A stretch of DNA of 64,000 nt, from contig JAGIBN010000008.1 of assembly GCA_017744315.1 (NCBI GenBank), positions 104,806 to 168,805 on the forward strand, read 5' to 3'. Below the pieces are notes generated by a model. That model was not told where the DNA came from. It searched no databases and saw only the letters and a list, made by a program, of their open reading frames with translations. Within the stretch, counting starts at the first letter, position 1. Every line of letters starts with the position of its first letter. The stretch comes from Porphyrobacter sp. (GTDB taxonomy: Bacteria; Pseudomonadota; Alphaproteobacteria; Sphingomonadales; Sphingomonadaceae). This document shows, piece after piece, positions 1 to 10,188 of the stretch. Made by a program: the position numbers and the translations under genes.

Positions 1-33
1 CTGTCCGTTCCAGCTAGCAATGAGAGTGTAGCC

Positions 34-1146
<1,113 letters not shown>

Positions 1147-1208
1147 GCCTTCGTTTCAAACCTTGAACGCGGGCCCGCTTAGACGAGGCCCGTGATCGGG
1201 AGATCTTC

Positions 1209-1598
1209 ATGTTCAGACATCTTGCCATCGGGACGAATGATCCCGAGGCGGCTCGCCGTTTCTACGATGCAACCTTTGACGCCCTGGGCGTTCCGGCCGC
1301 GACCACAGACGCCAAGGGCCGCCTGCTCTATCGCCACGATGGCGCGCTCTTGATCGTCGGTCGGCCGATCGACGGGCAGCCGGCGACTCATGCAAACGGC
1401 GGCACCATCGGCTTTTCAGCGCGTTCGGAAGAGGCCGTGCTCGCCTGGCACACCGCAGGGCTCACCAACGGTGGGACGGAATGCGAGGGGCAGCCCGTGA
1501 AGAGGGTTTCGCCCGCAACGGGTCGAGACGTTACGGTCGCCTATCTCCGAGATCCGGCCGGAAACAAGCTCTGCGCGGTATGCGACGCGCCGGAGTGA
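1209..1598 (+). CDS. VOC-family (glyoxalase-like) protein, copy 1
   Basis: Small vicinal-oxygen-chelate protein of 129 residues. It shows the paired beta-alpha-beta-beta-beta pattern, with an N-terminal HLAIGTNDPEAARRFYDATF segment and a C-terminal YLRDPAGNKLCAV strand that carries the usual metal-side residues. It is clearly paralogous to the next gene (shared FYDAT, LRDPxGNKxCA), so the two look like a tandem duplication. A GGGAG ribosome site precedes the ATG. The pair sits between the two glutathione-dependent formaldehyde genes, so a role with a glutathione adduct or a reactive aldehyde is plausible, but this is inferred from position only. Specific reaction unknown. Confidence 0.85.
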   Translation: MFRHLAIGTNDPEAARRFYDATFDALGVPAATTDAKGRLLYRHDGALLIVGRPIDGQPATHANGGTIGFSARSEEAVLAWHTAGLTNGGTECEGQPVKRVSPATGRDVTVAYLRDPAGNKLCAVCDAPE

Positions 1599-1739
1599 AG
1601 CTGAGCGCCGCTCCCGGGAAAGGACAAAGCGCGCTAAAACTGAAAAATCGCCCCAGCATCTTTCATAAGGGCGAAAATTTCGTCTATATGATGACCCTGC
1701 CTGACAGGGCCCTGATAAGAATCGACAGGAGAGTCGCCG

Positions 1740-2117
1740 ATGTTCACCCACGTATTTCTCGGTTCGAACGACATCGAGAAGAGCCGCAAGTTCTACGACG
1801 CCACCATGAGCGTCCTCGGCTACCAGAACGTCGCCCCGGTCGAAGCCGGCCGCCTGATCTACGCCGGTCCGCAGGGCACCTTCATCGTTGCCCCGCCCTA
1901 CGACGGCGAAGCCGCGACGGTTTCGAACGGCCACACCCTGGGCTTCGCCGCCGCCGACGACGAGACGATCGTGAAGTGGTACGAAGCCGGTCTCGCCGCT
2001 GGCGGTGTCGACGAAGGCGCTCCCGGCCCGCGCGCTGCCGCGCCGAACCAGTCGCATGGCGCCTATCTGCGCGATCCGGACGGCAACAAGGTTTGCGCGT
2101 TCCACATGCGCCACTGA
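1740..2117 (+). CDS. VOC-family (glyoxalase-like) protein, copy 2
   Basis: VOC-fold protein of 125 residues with the same layout as its upstream neighbour: an FLGSNDIEKSRKFYDATM opening and a YLRDPDGNKVCAFHMRH ending. AGGAG lies 8-12 bases before the ATG. It is separated from copy 1 by a 141-base gap that may hold its own promoter, and lies 24 bases before the S-formylglutathione hydrolase gene, so it is probably co-transcribed with it. The family is close to lactoylglutathione lyase and bleomycin-resistance proteins. A glutathione-linked detoxification role is inferred from context; no substrate can be named. Confidence 0.85.
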   Translation: MFTHVFLGSNDIEKSRKFYDATMSVLGYQNVAPVEAGRLIYAGPQGTFIVAPPYDGEAATVSNGHTLGFAAADDETIVKWYEAGLAAGGVDEGAPGPRAAAPNQSHGAYLRDPDGNKVCAFHMRH

Positions 2118-2141
2118 GTAAAACGGTTTAAGGCGTAACTC

Positions 2142-2975
2142 ATGGAAGTCGTATCGACGGCCCGCGCGTTTGGCGGCACCCAGGGGGTGTATCGCCATGC
2201 CTCGAGCGCTACCGGCACGGAAATGACCTTCGCGGTCTACGTGCCGGACCATGCGCCCGGCGCGAAGCTGCCGGTGCTGTGGTATCTCTCGGGCCTTACC
2301 TGCACTCACGCCAATGTGATGGACAAGGGCGAATACCGCCGGGCCTGCGCCGAGCATGGGATCGTGTTCGTCGCCCCCGATACATCGCCCCGCGGTGACG
2401 AAGTGCCCGACGACGAGGCCTATGACTTCGGCAAGGGCGCGGGCTTCTATGTCGACGCCACGCAGGAGCCATGGGCCAAGAACTTCCACATGCGTTCCTA
2501 CATCGAGAAGGAACTGCCCGCGCTGATCGGTGCGGAGTTCCCGGTCGACATGGACCGCCAAGGCATCACCGGCCATTCGATGGGCGGGCACGGCGCGCTG
2601 ACTATCAGCCTGCGCAATCCCGGCCGCTTCCGTTCGACCAGCGCATTTGCGCCGATCGTCAGCCCGATGAACTGCCCGTGGGGCGAGAAGGCGCTCGGCG
2701 GTTATCTCGGCGAGGATATGTCCAATTGGCGGCAATACGATGCCTGCGCCCTCATCAAACAGGGTGCGCGTCTGCCTGGCCTGCTGGTGGACCAGGGCAC
2801 CGCAGACAACTTCCTCGATACGCAACTCAAGACGCATTTACTGGACGAGGCATGCCGCAAGGCCGATATGCCCGCCCAAATCAGGATGCAGGAGGGTTAC
2901 GACCACTCCTACTTCTTCATCTCGACCTTCATGGACGAGCATATCGCCTGGCACGCGGAGAGGCTGAACAAGTGA
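2142..2975 (+). CDS. fghA: S-formylglutathione hydrolase
   Basis: Alpha/beta-hydrolase of the esterase D / FghA family, 277 residues. It hydrolyses S-formylglutathione to formate and glutathione, the second step of formaldehyde detoxification. Motifs: the FAVYVPDHAPGAKLPVLWYLSGLTC opening (family hallmark LSGLTC), the nucleophile elbow GHSMGGHGAL, and the conserved GYDHSYFFISTF with the catalytic histidine near the C-terminus. Its stop overlaps the GTG start of the formate dehydrogenase gamma gene, so formate release is translationally linked to formate oxidation. Call is secure. Confidence 0.95.
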   Translation: MEVVSTARAFGGTQGVYRHASSATGTEMTFAVYVPDHAPGAKLPVLWYLSGLTCTHANVMDKGEYRRACAEHGIVFVAPDTSPRGDEVPDDEAYDFGKGAGFYVDATQEPWAKNFHMRSYIEKELPALIGAEFPVDMDRQGITGHSMGGHGALTISLRNPGRFRSTSAFAPIVSPMNCPWGEKALGGYLGEDMSNWRQYDACALIKQGARLPGLLVDQGTADNFLDTQLKTHLLDEACRKADMPAQIRMQEGYDHSYFFISTFMDEHIAWHAERLNK

Positions 2976-3400
2976 GTACCAAAGAGCAGAGAGTCGCGGA
3001 GATCGTGGCCGAACACGCAGGCCGCGAAGGACCGATGCTGCCGATCCTGCACGACATCCAGCACGAATTCGGCTGTGTCGACGGCGAGGCCGAGCGGGTG
3101 ATCGCCGGCGCGCTCAACCTGAGCCGCGCCGAAGTGCATGGCGTGGTCAGCTTCTATCACGACTTTCACGAGAAGGCCGATCAGCGTCCCGAGGTCCAGA
3201 TCTGCCGCGCCGAGGCCTGCAAGGCCCGCGGGGTCGAAAACCTCATGCCTGCTGCGCAGCAGGCCGCCGGAGAGCGCGTGAAGCTCTCCACTGTCTACTG
3301 TCTCGGCCTGTGCAGCGCCGGGCCGAGCGCGCGCGTTGGCGACACGCTCCACGCTCGCCTCGACGCCGCGAGCCTCGCCAAAGTGATTGAGAACGCCTGA
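2972..3400 (+). CDS. fdsG: NAD-dependent formate dehydrogenase, gamma subunit
   Basis: NuoE-like [2Fe-2S] subunit of the soluble molybdenum formate dehydrogenase, 142 residues. I chose the GTG at 2972 because it overlaps the fghA stop (GTGA) and begins MSTKEQRVAEIVAEH, matching the family N-terminus; the frame stays open upstream but that part is antisense-like shadow of fghA. Motifs are LPILHDIQHEFG, ARAEVHGVVSFYHDF-like helix region and the cluster ligands in QICRAEACKARG and VYCLGLCSAGPSA. It passes electrons between the alpha and beta subunits. The next gene starts at its own stop (TGATG). Confidence 0.93.
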   Translation: MSTKEQRVAEIVAEHAGREGPMLPILHDIQHEFGCVDGEAERVIAGALNLSRAEVHGVVSFYHDFHEKADQRPEVQICRAEACKARGVENLMPAAQQAAGERVKLSTVYCLGLCSAGPSARVGDTLHARLDAASLAKVIENA

Positions 3401-4956
3401 TGTCCGACACACGTATCGTCCGCATTTCCGACGACGCGCTGGCCCGGGCGCTGGGTGCCGACGCGCTGGCCGACGCCTTCGCCAAGAAGGGCGTCGAAGT
3501 TCACCGCACCTCGAGCTGGGGCATGCACTGGCTCGAACCGCTGGTTGAAATCGAGGGCATGGGCTTCGGACCGGCCTCTCTCGATGACGTCGACGCCATT
3601 CTCGACGGATCGAGCGGCAAGGCCATCGGCGAGATCGTCGAGCTTCCGTTCATCGCCCGCCAGCAGCGCCTGACGTTCGCGCGCGCCGGGCAGACCCGCC
3701 CGACCAACCTTGACGATTACGAGGAAACCGGCGGCTGGGCCGGATTGCGCCGTGCGCGCCATATCGGTTCCGATGCGATCATCGAGGAAGTGCTGGCTTC
3801 GGGCCTGCGCGGGCGTGGCGGCGCGGGCTTCCCCGCCGGCATCAAGTGGAAGACCGTGGCCGGTGCCGCGGGCCCGCAGAAGTACATCGTCTGCAACGCC
3901 GACGAAGGCGATAGCGGCACCTTTGCCGACCGCATGGTCATGGAAGGCGACCCCTATGCGCTCATCGAGGGCATGGCGATTGCCGGCGAGGCCGTCGGGG
4001 CCGACCAGGGCTACATCTACTGCCGCAGCGAATATCCCGACGCGATCCGCAAGCTGACCCAGGCGCTGGAGCTTTGCGCCGGCATCATCGCACCGTTCCG
4101 CTGCGAAGTGCGCACCGGCGCGGGCGCTTATGTTTGCGGTGAAGAGACCTCGCTGCTCAACTCGCTCGAAGGCAAGCGCGGCGAAGTTCGCGCCAAGCCG
4201 CCGCTCCCGGCACTCGAAGGGCTGTTCGGCAAGCCGACCGTGGTCAACAACGTGCTGACCCTGTCCGCCGTGCCGCACATCCTGGCCGAAGGCGGAGCGG
4301 CGCAGTACGGCGCGCTCGGCATGGGTCGGTCGAAGGGCACGATGCCGATCCAGCTCGCTGGCAACATCAAGCACGGCGGCCTGTTCGAAACCGCGTTCGG
4401 CATCACCCTGCGCGAACTGATCTACGACATTGGCGGCGGCACCGAGAGCGGCCGTCCGGTCAAGGCGGTGCAGGTCGGTGGTCCGCTGGGTGCCTATATC
4501 CACCCCGACCAGTTCGACATCCGCTTCGACTACGAGGAATATACCGCGGCCGACGCGCTGATCGGCCATGCCGGCATCACCGTGTTCGACGACACGGCCG
4601 ACATGGGCCAGATGGCGCGCTTCGCGATGGAATTCTGCGCGGCGGAAAGCTGCGGCAAGTGCACACCCTGCCGCATCGGTTCCACTCGCGGCGTCGAGTT
4701 GATCGACCGCATCCGTGCGGGGGGCCGAAAGGCCGACGCTGTCGAGGTGCTGCCAGTGATGCACAACGCCTCCAAGGCCGGCCGCCTGCCCGAACAGGAC
4801 ATCGGCCTGCTGACCGACTTGTGCGAGACGATGAAGTTCGGCTCGCTCTGTGCGCTGGGTGGGTTTACGCCTTATCCGGTGATGAGCGCGCTCAAGAACT
4901 GGCCGGAAGACTTCATGCCCGAGAGCGAAAAAGTTCTCGATCGGAACAACGCCTAG
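3400..4956 (+). CDS. fdsB: NAD-dependent formate dehydrogenase, beta subunit
   Basis: NuoF-like flavoprotein of 518 residues: FMN, NAD+ and a [4Fe-4S] cluster. It has an N-terminal thioredoxin-like extension (about 1-110), then the FMN/NAD domain with GLRGRGGAGFPAG near residue 135 and YIVCNADEGDSGTFADR, and the C-terminal cluster motif ESCGKCTPCRIGS near residue 413. It takes electrons from FdsA and reduces NAD+. The ATG overlaps the fdsG stop, and its TAG stop shares the G of the GTG start of mobA. Length and domain order match FdsB of Cupriavidus and Rhodobacter type enzymes. Confidence 0.94.
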   Translation: MSDTRIVRISDDALARALGADALADAFAKKGVEVHRTSSWGMHWLEPLVEIEGMGFGPASLDDVDAILDGSSGKAIGEIVELPFIARQQRLTFARAGQTRPTNLDDYEETGGWAGLRRARHIGSDAIIEEVLASGLRGRGGAGFPAGIKWKTVAGAAGPQKYIVCNADEGDSGTFADRMVMEGDPYALIEGMAIAGEAVGADQGYIYCRSEYPDAIRKLTQALELCAGIIAPFRCEVRTGAGAYVCGEETSLLNSLEGKRGEVRAKPPLPALEGLFGKPTVVNNVLTLSAVPHILAEGGAAQYGALGMGRSKGTMPIQLAGNIKHGGLFETAFGITLRELIYDIGGGTESGRPVKAVQVGGPLGAYIHPDQFDIRFDYEEYTAADALIGHAGITVFDDTADMGQMARFAMEFCAAESCGKCTPCRIGSTRGVELIDRIRAGGRKADAVEVLPVMHNASKAGRLPEQDIGLLTDLCETMKFGSLCALGGFTPYPVMSALKNWPEDFMPESEKVLDRNNA

Positions 4957-5486
4957 TGATCCTCGGCGTCGTCCTTGCTGGCGGGCAATCGACCCGTTTC
5001 GGCAGCGACAAGGCGCTGGCCGAGCTGGACGGGCATACCCTGCTCGCCCGGGCGGTGGATACGTTGTCCGGGTGGTGCGAATATGTTGTTGTTGCAGGCC
5101 GGGAAACCGCCCCTGCCCCGACCATCCCCGACTGGCCGCACCCTAAAATGGGCCCGCTCGCCGGGATCGCCGCCGCGCTGCATTTCGCGCGCGACGAAGG
5201 CTACGAAACCGTACTCACTCTGGGCGTGGATTCGGTCGGATTGCCCGAAAACCTGCCCGAACTGCTGTCCCCCGCACCGGCTTACCTCGAAAGCCAGCCG
5301 GTCGTCGGCCACTGGCCGGCGGGAGCCGTTGACGCGATTGAAACGTTGCTACTGGCAGACACCAAGCATTCGATGCTTGCGTTTGCAGGCGCCATTGGCG
5401 CAACAGCCGTGAAAATCAGCGCCAAACCTGCTAATATTAATACGCCGGCGGACCTCGCCGCGATGGAGCGAAAAGATGGGATTTGA
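4956..5486 (+). CDS. mobA: Molybdenum cofactor guanylyltransferase
   Basis: MobA of 176 residues, which adds GMP to molybdopterin and leads to the bis-MGD cofactor used by formate dehydrogenase. The nucleotide-binding signature LAGGQSTRFGSDKALAEL lies at residues 7-24, followed by the WPHPKMGPLAGIAAAL motif and a Val-Asp-Ser segment in place of the more usual CDxP. The GTG at 4956 is chosen since it overlaps the fdsB stop and puts the motif at the expected distance. The 3' end overlaps fdsA by 11 bases. Placement inside the enzyme operon, between beta and alpha genes, couples cofactor supply to apoenzyme. Confidence 0.88.
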   Translation: MILGVVLAGGQSTRFGSDKALAELDGHTLLARAVDTLSGWCEYVVVAGRETAPAPTIPDWPHPKMGPLAGIAAALHFARDEGYETVLTLGVDSVGLPENLPELLSPAPAYLESQPVVGHWPAGAVDAIETLLLADTKHSMLAFAGAIGATAVKISAKPANINTPADLAAMERKDGI

Positions 5487-8322
5487 ACGCCAGGAAGACT
5501 TCGGGACACCCGCGGTCAAGTCCGACGAGATGGTGACCCTCACCATCGACGGGCGTGAAGTGACGGTGCCGGCGGGCACCAGCGTGATGCGCGCAGCCTC
5601 CGAGATCGGTGGGCAGATCCCCAAGCTCTGCGCCACGGACAACATGAAGGCGTTCGGCTCGTGCCGTCTCTGCCTGGTCGAGATCGACGGTGCGCGCGGC
5701 ACGCCCGCCAGCTGCACCACGCCGGTCATGCCGGGGATGAACGTCCACACGCAGACCCCGCGGCTCGAAAAGCTGCGCAAGGGCGTGATGGAGCTCTACA
5801 TCTCCGATCACCCGCTCGACTGCCTGACCTGCAGCGCCAACAATGATTGCGAACTGCAGGACGCGGCAGCCCAGGTTGGCCTGCGCGATGTGCGCTATGG
5901 CTTCGAAGGTGAAAACCACCTCGGCCTCGCGACCGATTTCTCCAATCCCTATTTCGACTTCGATCCGAGCAAGTGCATCGTCTGCAGCCGCTGCGTGCGC
6001 GCGTGCGACGAAGTGCAGGGCACGTTCGCGCTGACGATCGACGGCCGCGGCTTCGGTTCGAAGGTCAGCGCCGGGCAGGAGCAAGACAACTTCCTCGGCT
6101 CCGAATGCGTCAGCTGCGGCGCCTGCGTGCAGGCCTGCCCGACCGCGACCCTGCAGGAAAAGAGCGTCAAGGCGATCGGCAAGCCCGAGCGCTCCGTCGT
6201 CACCACCTGCGCCTATTGCGGCGTCGGCTGCACCTTCCGCGCCGAGATGCGCGGGGAGCAGCTGGTGCGCATGGTGCCGTGGAAGGACGGCAAGGCCAAC
6301 CGCGGCCACAGCTGCGTCAAGGGCCGCTTCGCCTATGGCTACGCCAACCACCGCGAGCGCATCCTCAACCCGATGATCCGCGACACGATCGACCAGCCCT
6401 GGCGCGAAGTCAGCTGGGACGAAGCGATCGCCTACACCGCGGACCGCCTGAACAAGATCAAGGCTGAATCAGGCGCCCGCGCGCTCGGCGGCATCACCTC
6501 GAGCCGCTGCACCAACGAGGAAGCCTACCTCGTGCAGAAGCTGGTGCGTGGCGGCTTCGGCTCGAACAACGTCGATACCTGCGCCCGCGTGTGCCACTCG
6601 CCGACGGGCTTCGGCCTTTCGACCACCTTCGGCACCAGCGCCGGCACGCAGGACTTCGATTCCGTGATGGATTCGGACGTGATCCTGGTGATCGGCGCCA
6701 ACCCGACCGACGCCCACCCGGTGTTCGGCAGCCGCATGAAGCGCCGTCTGCGCCAGGGTGCCAAGCTGATCGTGATCGATCCGCGCCGCATCGACCTGGT
6801 CCGCAGCCCGCATATCGAGGCCGCCTATCACCTGCCGCTGCAGCCGGGCACCAACGTTGCCGTCATGACCAGCCTCGCTCACGTGATCGTGACCGAAGGC
6901 CTGGCCGACGAAAAGTTCATCCGCGAACGCTGCGACTGGGACGAATACCAGGATTGGGCCCGCTTCGTTTCTGACGAACGCCACAGCCCCGAAACGCTCG
7001 AAGCCGTGACCCGCGTCCCGGCGCAGACCGTGCGTGAGGCCGCCCGCCTGTTCGCCACCGGCGGCAACGGGGCGATCTACTACGGCCTGGGCGTGACCGA
7101 GCACTCGCAGGGTTCCTCGACCGTCATGGCGATCGCCAACCTCGCGATGGCAACCGGCAACATCGGCCGCCGCGGCGTGGGCGTGAACCCGCTGCGTGGC
7201 CAGAACAACGTTCAAGGCAGCTGCGACATGGGCAGCTTCCCGCACGAGCTGTCGGGCTACCGCCACATCTCCGACGCCGCGACACGCAAGCTGTTCGAAG
7301 ATGATTGGGGCGTGACGCTCGATCCCGAGCCGGGTCTGCGTATCCCGAACATGCTCGACGCCGCCGTCGATGGCAGTTTCCGGGCAATCTACATCCAGGG
7401 CGAGGACATCCTGCAGTCGGACCCGGACACCAAGCACGTCGCCGCCGGCCTTGCCGCGATGGACTGCGTGATCGTCCACGACCTGTTCCTCAACGAAACC
7501 GCGAACTACGCACACATCTTCCTGCCGGGTTCGACCTTCCTCGAGAAGGACGGCACCTTCACCAACGCCGAACGCCGCATCCAGCCGGTGCGCAAGGTGA
7601 TGGAACCGGCCAATGGTTACGCCGACTGGGAAGTGACCCAGCTGCTCGCCGACGCGCTGGGTCTGGGTTGGGGCTATACTCACCCGAGCCAGATCCTCGA
7701 TGAGATCGCCCGCCTGACGCCGACTTTCGCCGGCGTTTCGTGGGATCGCCTCAACAACGAGGGTTCGCTGCAGTGGCCGGTGAACGAGAAGTTCCCCGAA
7801 GGCGCGCCGATCATGCACGTCGACGGCTTCGTGCGCGGCAAGGGCAAGTTCGTCGTCACCGAATACGTGCCGACGGACGAGCGGAGCGGTCCGCGCTTCC
7901 CGCTGCTGCTCACCACCGGCCGTATCCTCAGCCAGTACAACGTCGGCGCTCAGACGCGGCGCACCGACAACGTGCTGTGGCACAAGGAAGACTTGCTCGA
8001 AATGCACCCGAGCGACGCCGAAAACCGCGGCCTCAAGACCGACGATTGGGCCAAGCTCGCCAGCCGTTCGGGCGAGACGACGCTGCGCGTTCTCGTGACC
8101 GATCGCGTGGCTCCGGGCGTGGTCTACACCACCTTCCACCACCCCGCGACGCAGGCCAACGTGGTCACCACCGACTTCTCGGACTGGGCGACCAACTGCC
8201 CCGAGTACAAGGTCACCGCGGTGCAGGTCATGCCGTCCAACGGTCCGTCCGAATGGCAGGAAGACTATAACCAGCAGGCCGAACGGTCGCGCCGTATCGT
8301 CCAGGCGGAGCCCGCCGAATGA
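5476..8322 (+). CDS. fdsA: NAD-dependent formate dehydrogenase, catalytic alpha subunit
   Basis: Molybdenum bis-MGD catalytic subunit of 948 residues, which oxidises formate to CO2. In order: a [2Fe-2S] domain (about residues 18-95; CATDNMKAFGSCRLC), a His-Cys cluster site, two ferredoxin-type [4Fe-4S] motifs (CIVCSRCVRAC and CVSCGACVQACP, about 165-225), the cluster before the Mo domain (CAYCGVGCTF, near 245), and the molybdopterin domains. Cys373 in ARVCHSP is the expected Mo ligand, so this is a cysteine, not selenocysteine, enzyme. QNNVQGSCDMG is a cofactor-binding loop. It overlaps mobA upstream and fdsD downstream. Confidence 0.96.
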   Translation: MGFERQEDFGTPAVKSDEMVTLTIDGREVTVPAGTSVMRAASEIGGQIPKLCATDNMKAFGSCRLCLVEIDGARGTPASCTTPVMPGMNVHTQTPRLEKLRKGVMELYISDHPLDCLTCSANNDCELQDAAAQVGLRDVRYGFEGENHLGLATDFSNPYFDFDPSKCIVCSRCVRACDEVQGTFALTIDGRGFGSKVSAGQEQDNFLGSECVSCGACVQACPTATLQEKSVKAIGKPERSVVTTCAYCGVGCTFRAEMRGEQLVRMVPWKDGKANRGHSCVKGRFAYGYANHRERILNPMIRDTIDQPWREVSWDEAIAYTADRLNKIKAESGARALGGITSSRCTNEEAYLVQKLVRGGFGSNNVDTCARVCHSPTGFGLSTTFGTSAGTQDFDSVMDSDVILVIGANPTDAHPVFGSRMKRRLRQGAKLIVIDPRRIDLVRSPHIEAAYHLPLQPGTNVAVMTSLAHVIVTEGLADEKFIRERCDWDEYQDWARFVSDERHSPETLEAVTRVPAQTVREAARLFATGGNGAIYYGLGVTEHSQGSSTVMAIANLAMATGNIGRRGVGVNPLRGQNNVQGSCDMGSFPHELSGYRHISDAATRKLFEDDWGVTLDPEPGLRIPNMLDAAVDGSFRAIYIQGEDILQSDPDTKHVAAGLAAMDCVIVHDLFLNETANYAHIFLPGSTFLEKDGTFTNAERRIQPVRKVMEPANGYADWEVTQLLADALGLGWGYTHPSQILDEIARLTPTFAGVSWDRLNNEGSLQWPVNEKFPEGAPIMHVDGFVRGKGKFVVTEYVPTDERSGPRFPLLLTTGRILSQYNVGAQTRRTDNVLWHKEDLLEMHPSDAENRGLKTDDWAKLASRSGETTLRVLVTDRVAPGVVYTTFHHPATQANVVTTDFSDWATNCPEYKVTAVQVMPSNGPSEWQEDYNQQAERSRRIVQAEPAE

Positions 8323-8603
8323 GCGAGGGCACCATCGTCAAGCTGCGGCGCATGGCGAACCAGATCGGGCTCAACTACGCCTCGATCGGCGCCGACAGCG
8401 CCGTGCTCGCCACGGCCGATCATATCAAGAAATTCTGGGACCCGCGGATGAAGGCGCAGATCTTCGCCGACAACCGCACCGACCTCTCGCCGATCGCGAC
8501 CGCGGCGATCGATCTGCTCGCTGCCGGCGTGACGCCCACTCCGCAGTCAGGCGGGACCGAATTCAACCGGGTCGACGAGGTTGGTCATTCCGACGCGGGG
8601 TAA
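8319..8603 (+). CDS. fdsD: Formate dehydrogenase delta subunit
   Basis: Small 94-residue protein that opens MSEGTIVKLRRMANQIG, matching the FdsD family (LVRMANQIGxFF-like). It carries the typical helix region HIKKFWDPRMKAQI. FdsD is a small subunit needed for assembly or stability of the FdsABG complex. Its ATG overlaps the fdsA stop (ATGA). Here fdsD comes before fdhD, whereas many operons have the fdhD homologue (fdsC) first. Confidence 0.9.
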   Translation: MSEGTIVKLRRMANQIGLNYASIGADSAVLATADHIKKFWDPRMKAQIFADNRTDLSPIATAAIDLLAAGVTPTPQSGGTEFNRVDEVGHSDAG

Positions 8604-8636
8604 GCCCACGGCCCCTTCTCCAAGCGACAGGGGGAC

Positions 8637-9413
8637 ATGAGCACCCTGCTCGAAATCCGCCCTGATGGCAGCCGGCTCCCTGCCGAGCGCGAGTGGGTGC
8701 CCGAAGCTCCCGTCGCGCTGGAGTTCAACGGCCTCAGCTACGCCGTGATGATGGCGACGCCGAGCGACCTCGAGGACTTCGCGCTAGGCTTTGCCCTGAC
8801 CGAAGGCCTGGCGCGCCGCCCCACCGACCTCACCGACATCAGCGTGGCGGAAGTCGAGAAGGGCTGGATTGTCCGCGCCGCGCTCTCGGGCCTCGGGATC
8901 GAGCAACTGACCGACCGGGTCCGCGCCCGCGTAGCGGAAAGCTCGTGCGGCCTCTGCGGCATCGAGAACCTCGAAGCCGTGGCGCGCGATCTTCCCCCTG
9001 TTCCCGCTCACGAACCGCTCGATGAAGGCGCGATCTTTGCCGCCCTCGCCGCGCTGCGCGACTTCCAGCCGCTCGGCCGCAAGACTGGAGCCGCCCATGC
9101 CGCCGCCTTCGCCTCGCCCGAGGGCCTGATCCTGCACGCCCGCGAGGACGTCGGCCGCCACAACGCGCTCGACAAGCTGATCGGCACCCTCGCCGCCAGC
9201 GATGAGGACCCGGCCGCAGGCTTCATCCTCTCAACCGCGCGCTGTTCTTACGAGATCGTCGAGAAAGCCGTCCGCGCGGGGGCTACACGCCTGGTCACCG
9301 TCTCGCTGCCCACCAGCATGGCCGTGGCCCGCGCCCGCCAGGCAGGGCTCAGCCTGTGGTCCCTGGCCCGCGACGACAGTGTCTTGCGGGTCAACCACGG
9401 CACCGCCGGGTAG
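8637..9413 (+). CDS. fdhD: Formate dehydrogenase accessory sulfurtransferase
   Basis: FdhD/FdsC family protein of 258 residues, which transfers sulfur from a cysteine desulfurase to the bis-MGD cofactor to make the active sulfido-Mo site. The conserved sulfur-carrying motif C104-G-L-C107-G is present, followed by HAAAFASPEG, EDVGRHNALDKLIG and STARCSYEIVEKA, all family hallmarks. It lies 33 bases after fdsD with a GGGGG-A ribosome site before ATG. It ends the formate dehydrogenase group. Call is secure. Confidence 0.93.
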   Translation: MSTLLEIRPDGSRLPAEREWVPEAPVALEFNGLSYAVMMATPSDLEDFALGFALTEGLARRPTDLTDISVAEVEKGWIVRAALSGLGIEQLTDRVRARVAESSCGLCGIENLEAVARDLPPVPAHEPLDEGAIFAALAALRDFQPLGRKTGAAHAAAFASPEGLILHAREDVGRHNALDKLIGTLAASDEDPAAGFILSTARCSYEIVEKAVRAGATRLVTVSLPTSMAVARARQAGLSLWSLARDDSVLRVNHGTAG

Positions 9414-9433
9414 GACGCGCAGCGGGGCGGATC

Positions 9434-10132
9434 ATGGCGCGCAAGACTTTCCTCAGAGAGCTGCGCCAATATCTCCAGGACCCCAAGTCCCGCCGCACCT
9501 GGAGCCTCGCTTCGCGTGACGGCATCGTCGCAACCGGTGGCATCCTGCTCGGCTTCACCGGCGCCGGAGCAAGTGACCGGACTTTGCTCATGGCCGCCAC
9601 AGCCGCGACCGTTGCCGGTATGCTCTGCGCTGGCGGAGCCGAATGGTCCGAGGCGGCCGCCGACCGCGAAGCGCAGCTGAACGCCGTCGCCGAAGAGAAA
9701 GCTGAGGTCGAACAGCAGCGGCACATCGAACAGACCGAAGTGTTCCACTACTACCGGGCCAAGGGCCTGAGCCGCGATCTCGCCAAGAAGGTGGCGGTAG
9801 AGCTCATGGCCCGCTCGCCGTTGAAGGCGGCGCTGGAGAGCGGGCACGGCATCCTCACGCTCACCTCGACGGCCGAGGTCTGGCTGACGGGCATCTTCGC
9901 CGCCCTCGCCTATCTGCTAGGCGCGGCAATTCCCCTCGCGCTGACGTTCCTCCTGCCCGTTGCGATCGAGACCACAGCGATCGTCGCCGCCATTCTCCTC
10001 TCGCTGGTCGTGACCTCGATAGTCGGCGCGCGAGCGGGGCATATGAATGTCGGCAAAAACGTAATCCGCACGTTGGTGATCGGCGTGGTGACGATCACGA
10101 TCAGCTACTTCGTGGGCGAGCTCGCGTTCTGA
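9434..10132 (+). CDS. VIT1/CCC1-family membrane protein
   Basis: Predicted 232-residue membrane protein of the VIT1/CCC1 family, whose members move iron or manganese. The start at 9434 follows GGGGCGG; the frame is open further upstream inside fdhD but without a family match. Visible parts: SRDGIVATGGILLGFTGAGASDRTL (first membrane segment, with the family-typical G-rich stretch), a second hydrophobic segment with the AGGAEWSEAAADREA metal-side motif (about residues 55-75), a charged cytosolic stretch (75-135), then three hydrophobic helices to the C-terminus. It follows fdhD by 20 bases and may be co-transcribed. Transport substrate is inferred from family only. Confidence 0.8.
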   Translation: MARKTFLRELRQYLQDPKSRRTWSLASRDGIVATGGILLGFTGAGASDRTLLMAATAATVAGMLCAGGAEWSEAAADREAQLNAVAEEKAEVEQQRHIEQTEVFHYYRAKGLSRDLAKKVAVELMARSPLKAALESGHGILTLTSTAEVWLTGIFAALAYLLGAAIPLALTFLLPVAIETTAIVAAILLSLVVTSIVGARAGHMNVGKNVIRTLVIGVVTITISYFVGELAF

Positions 10133-10188
10133 AGAACCAAGGCAACGTGCTATAGCGGCTCCGAGCAGCTCGAGGCTGGGGAGGATCG

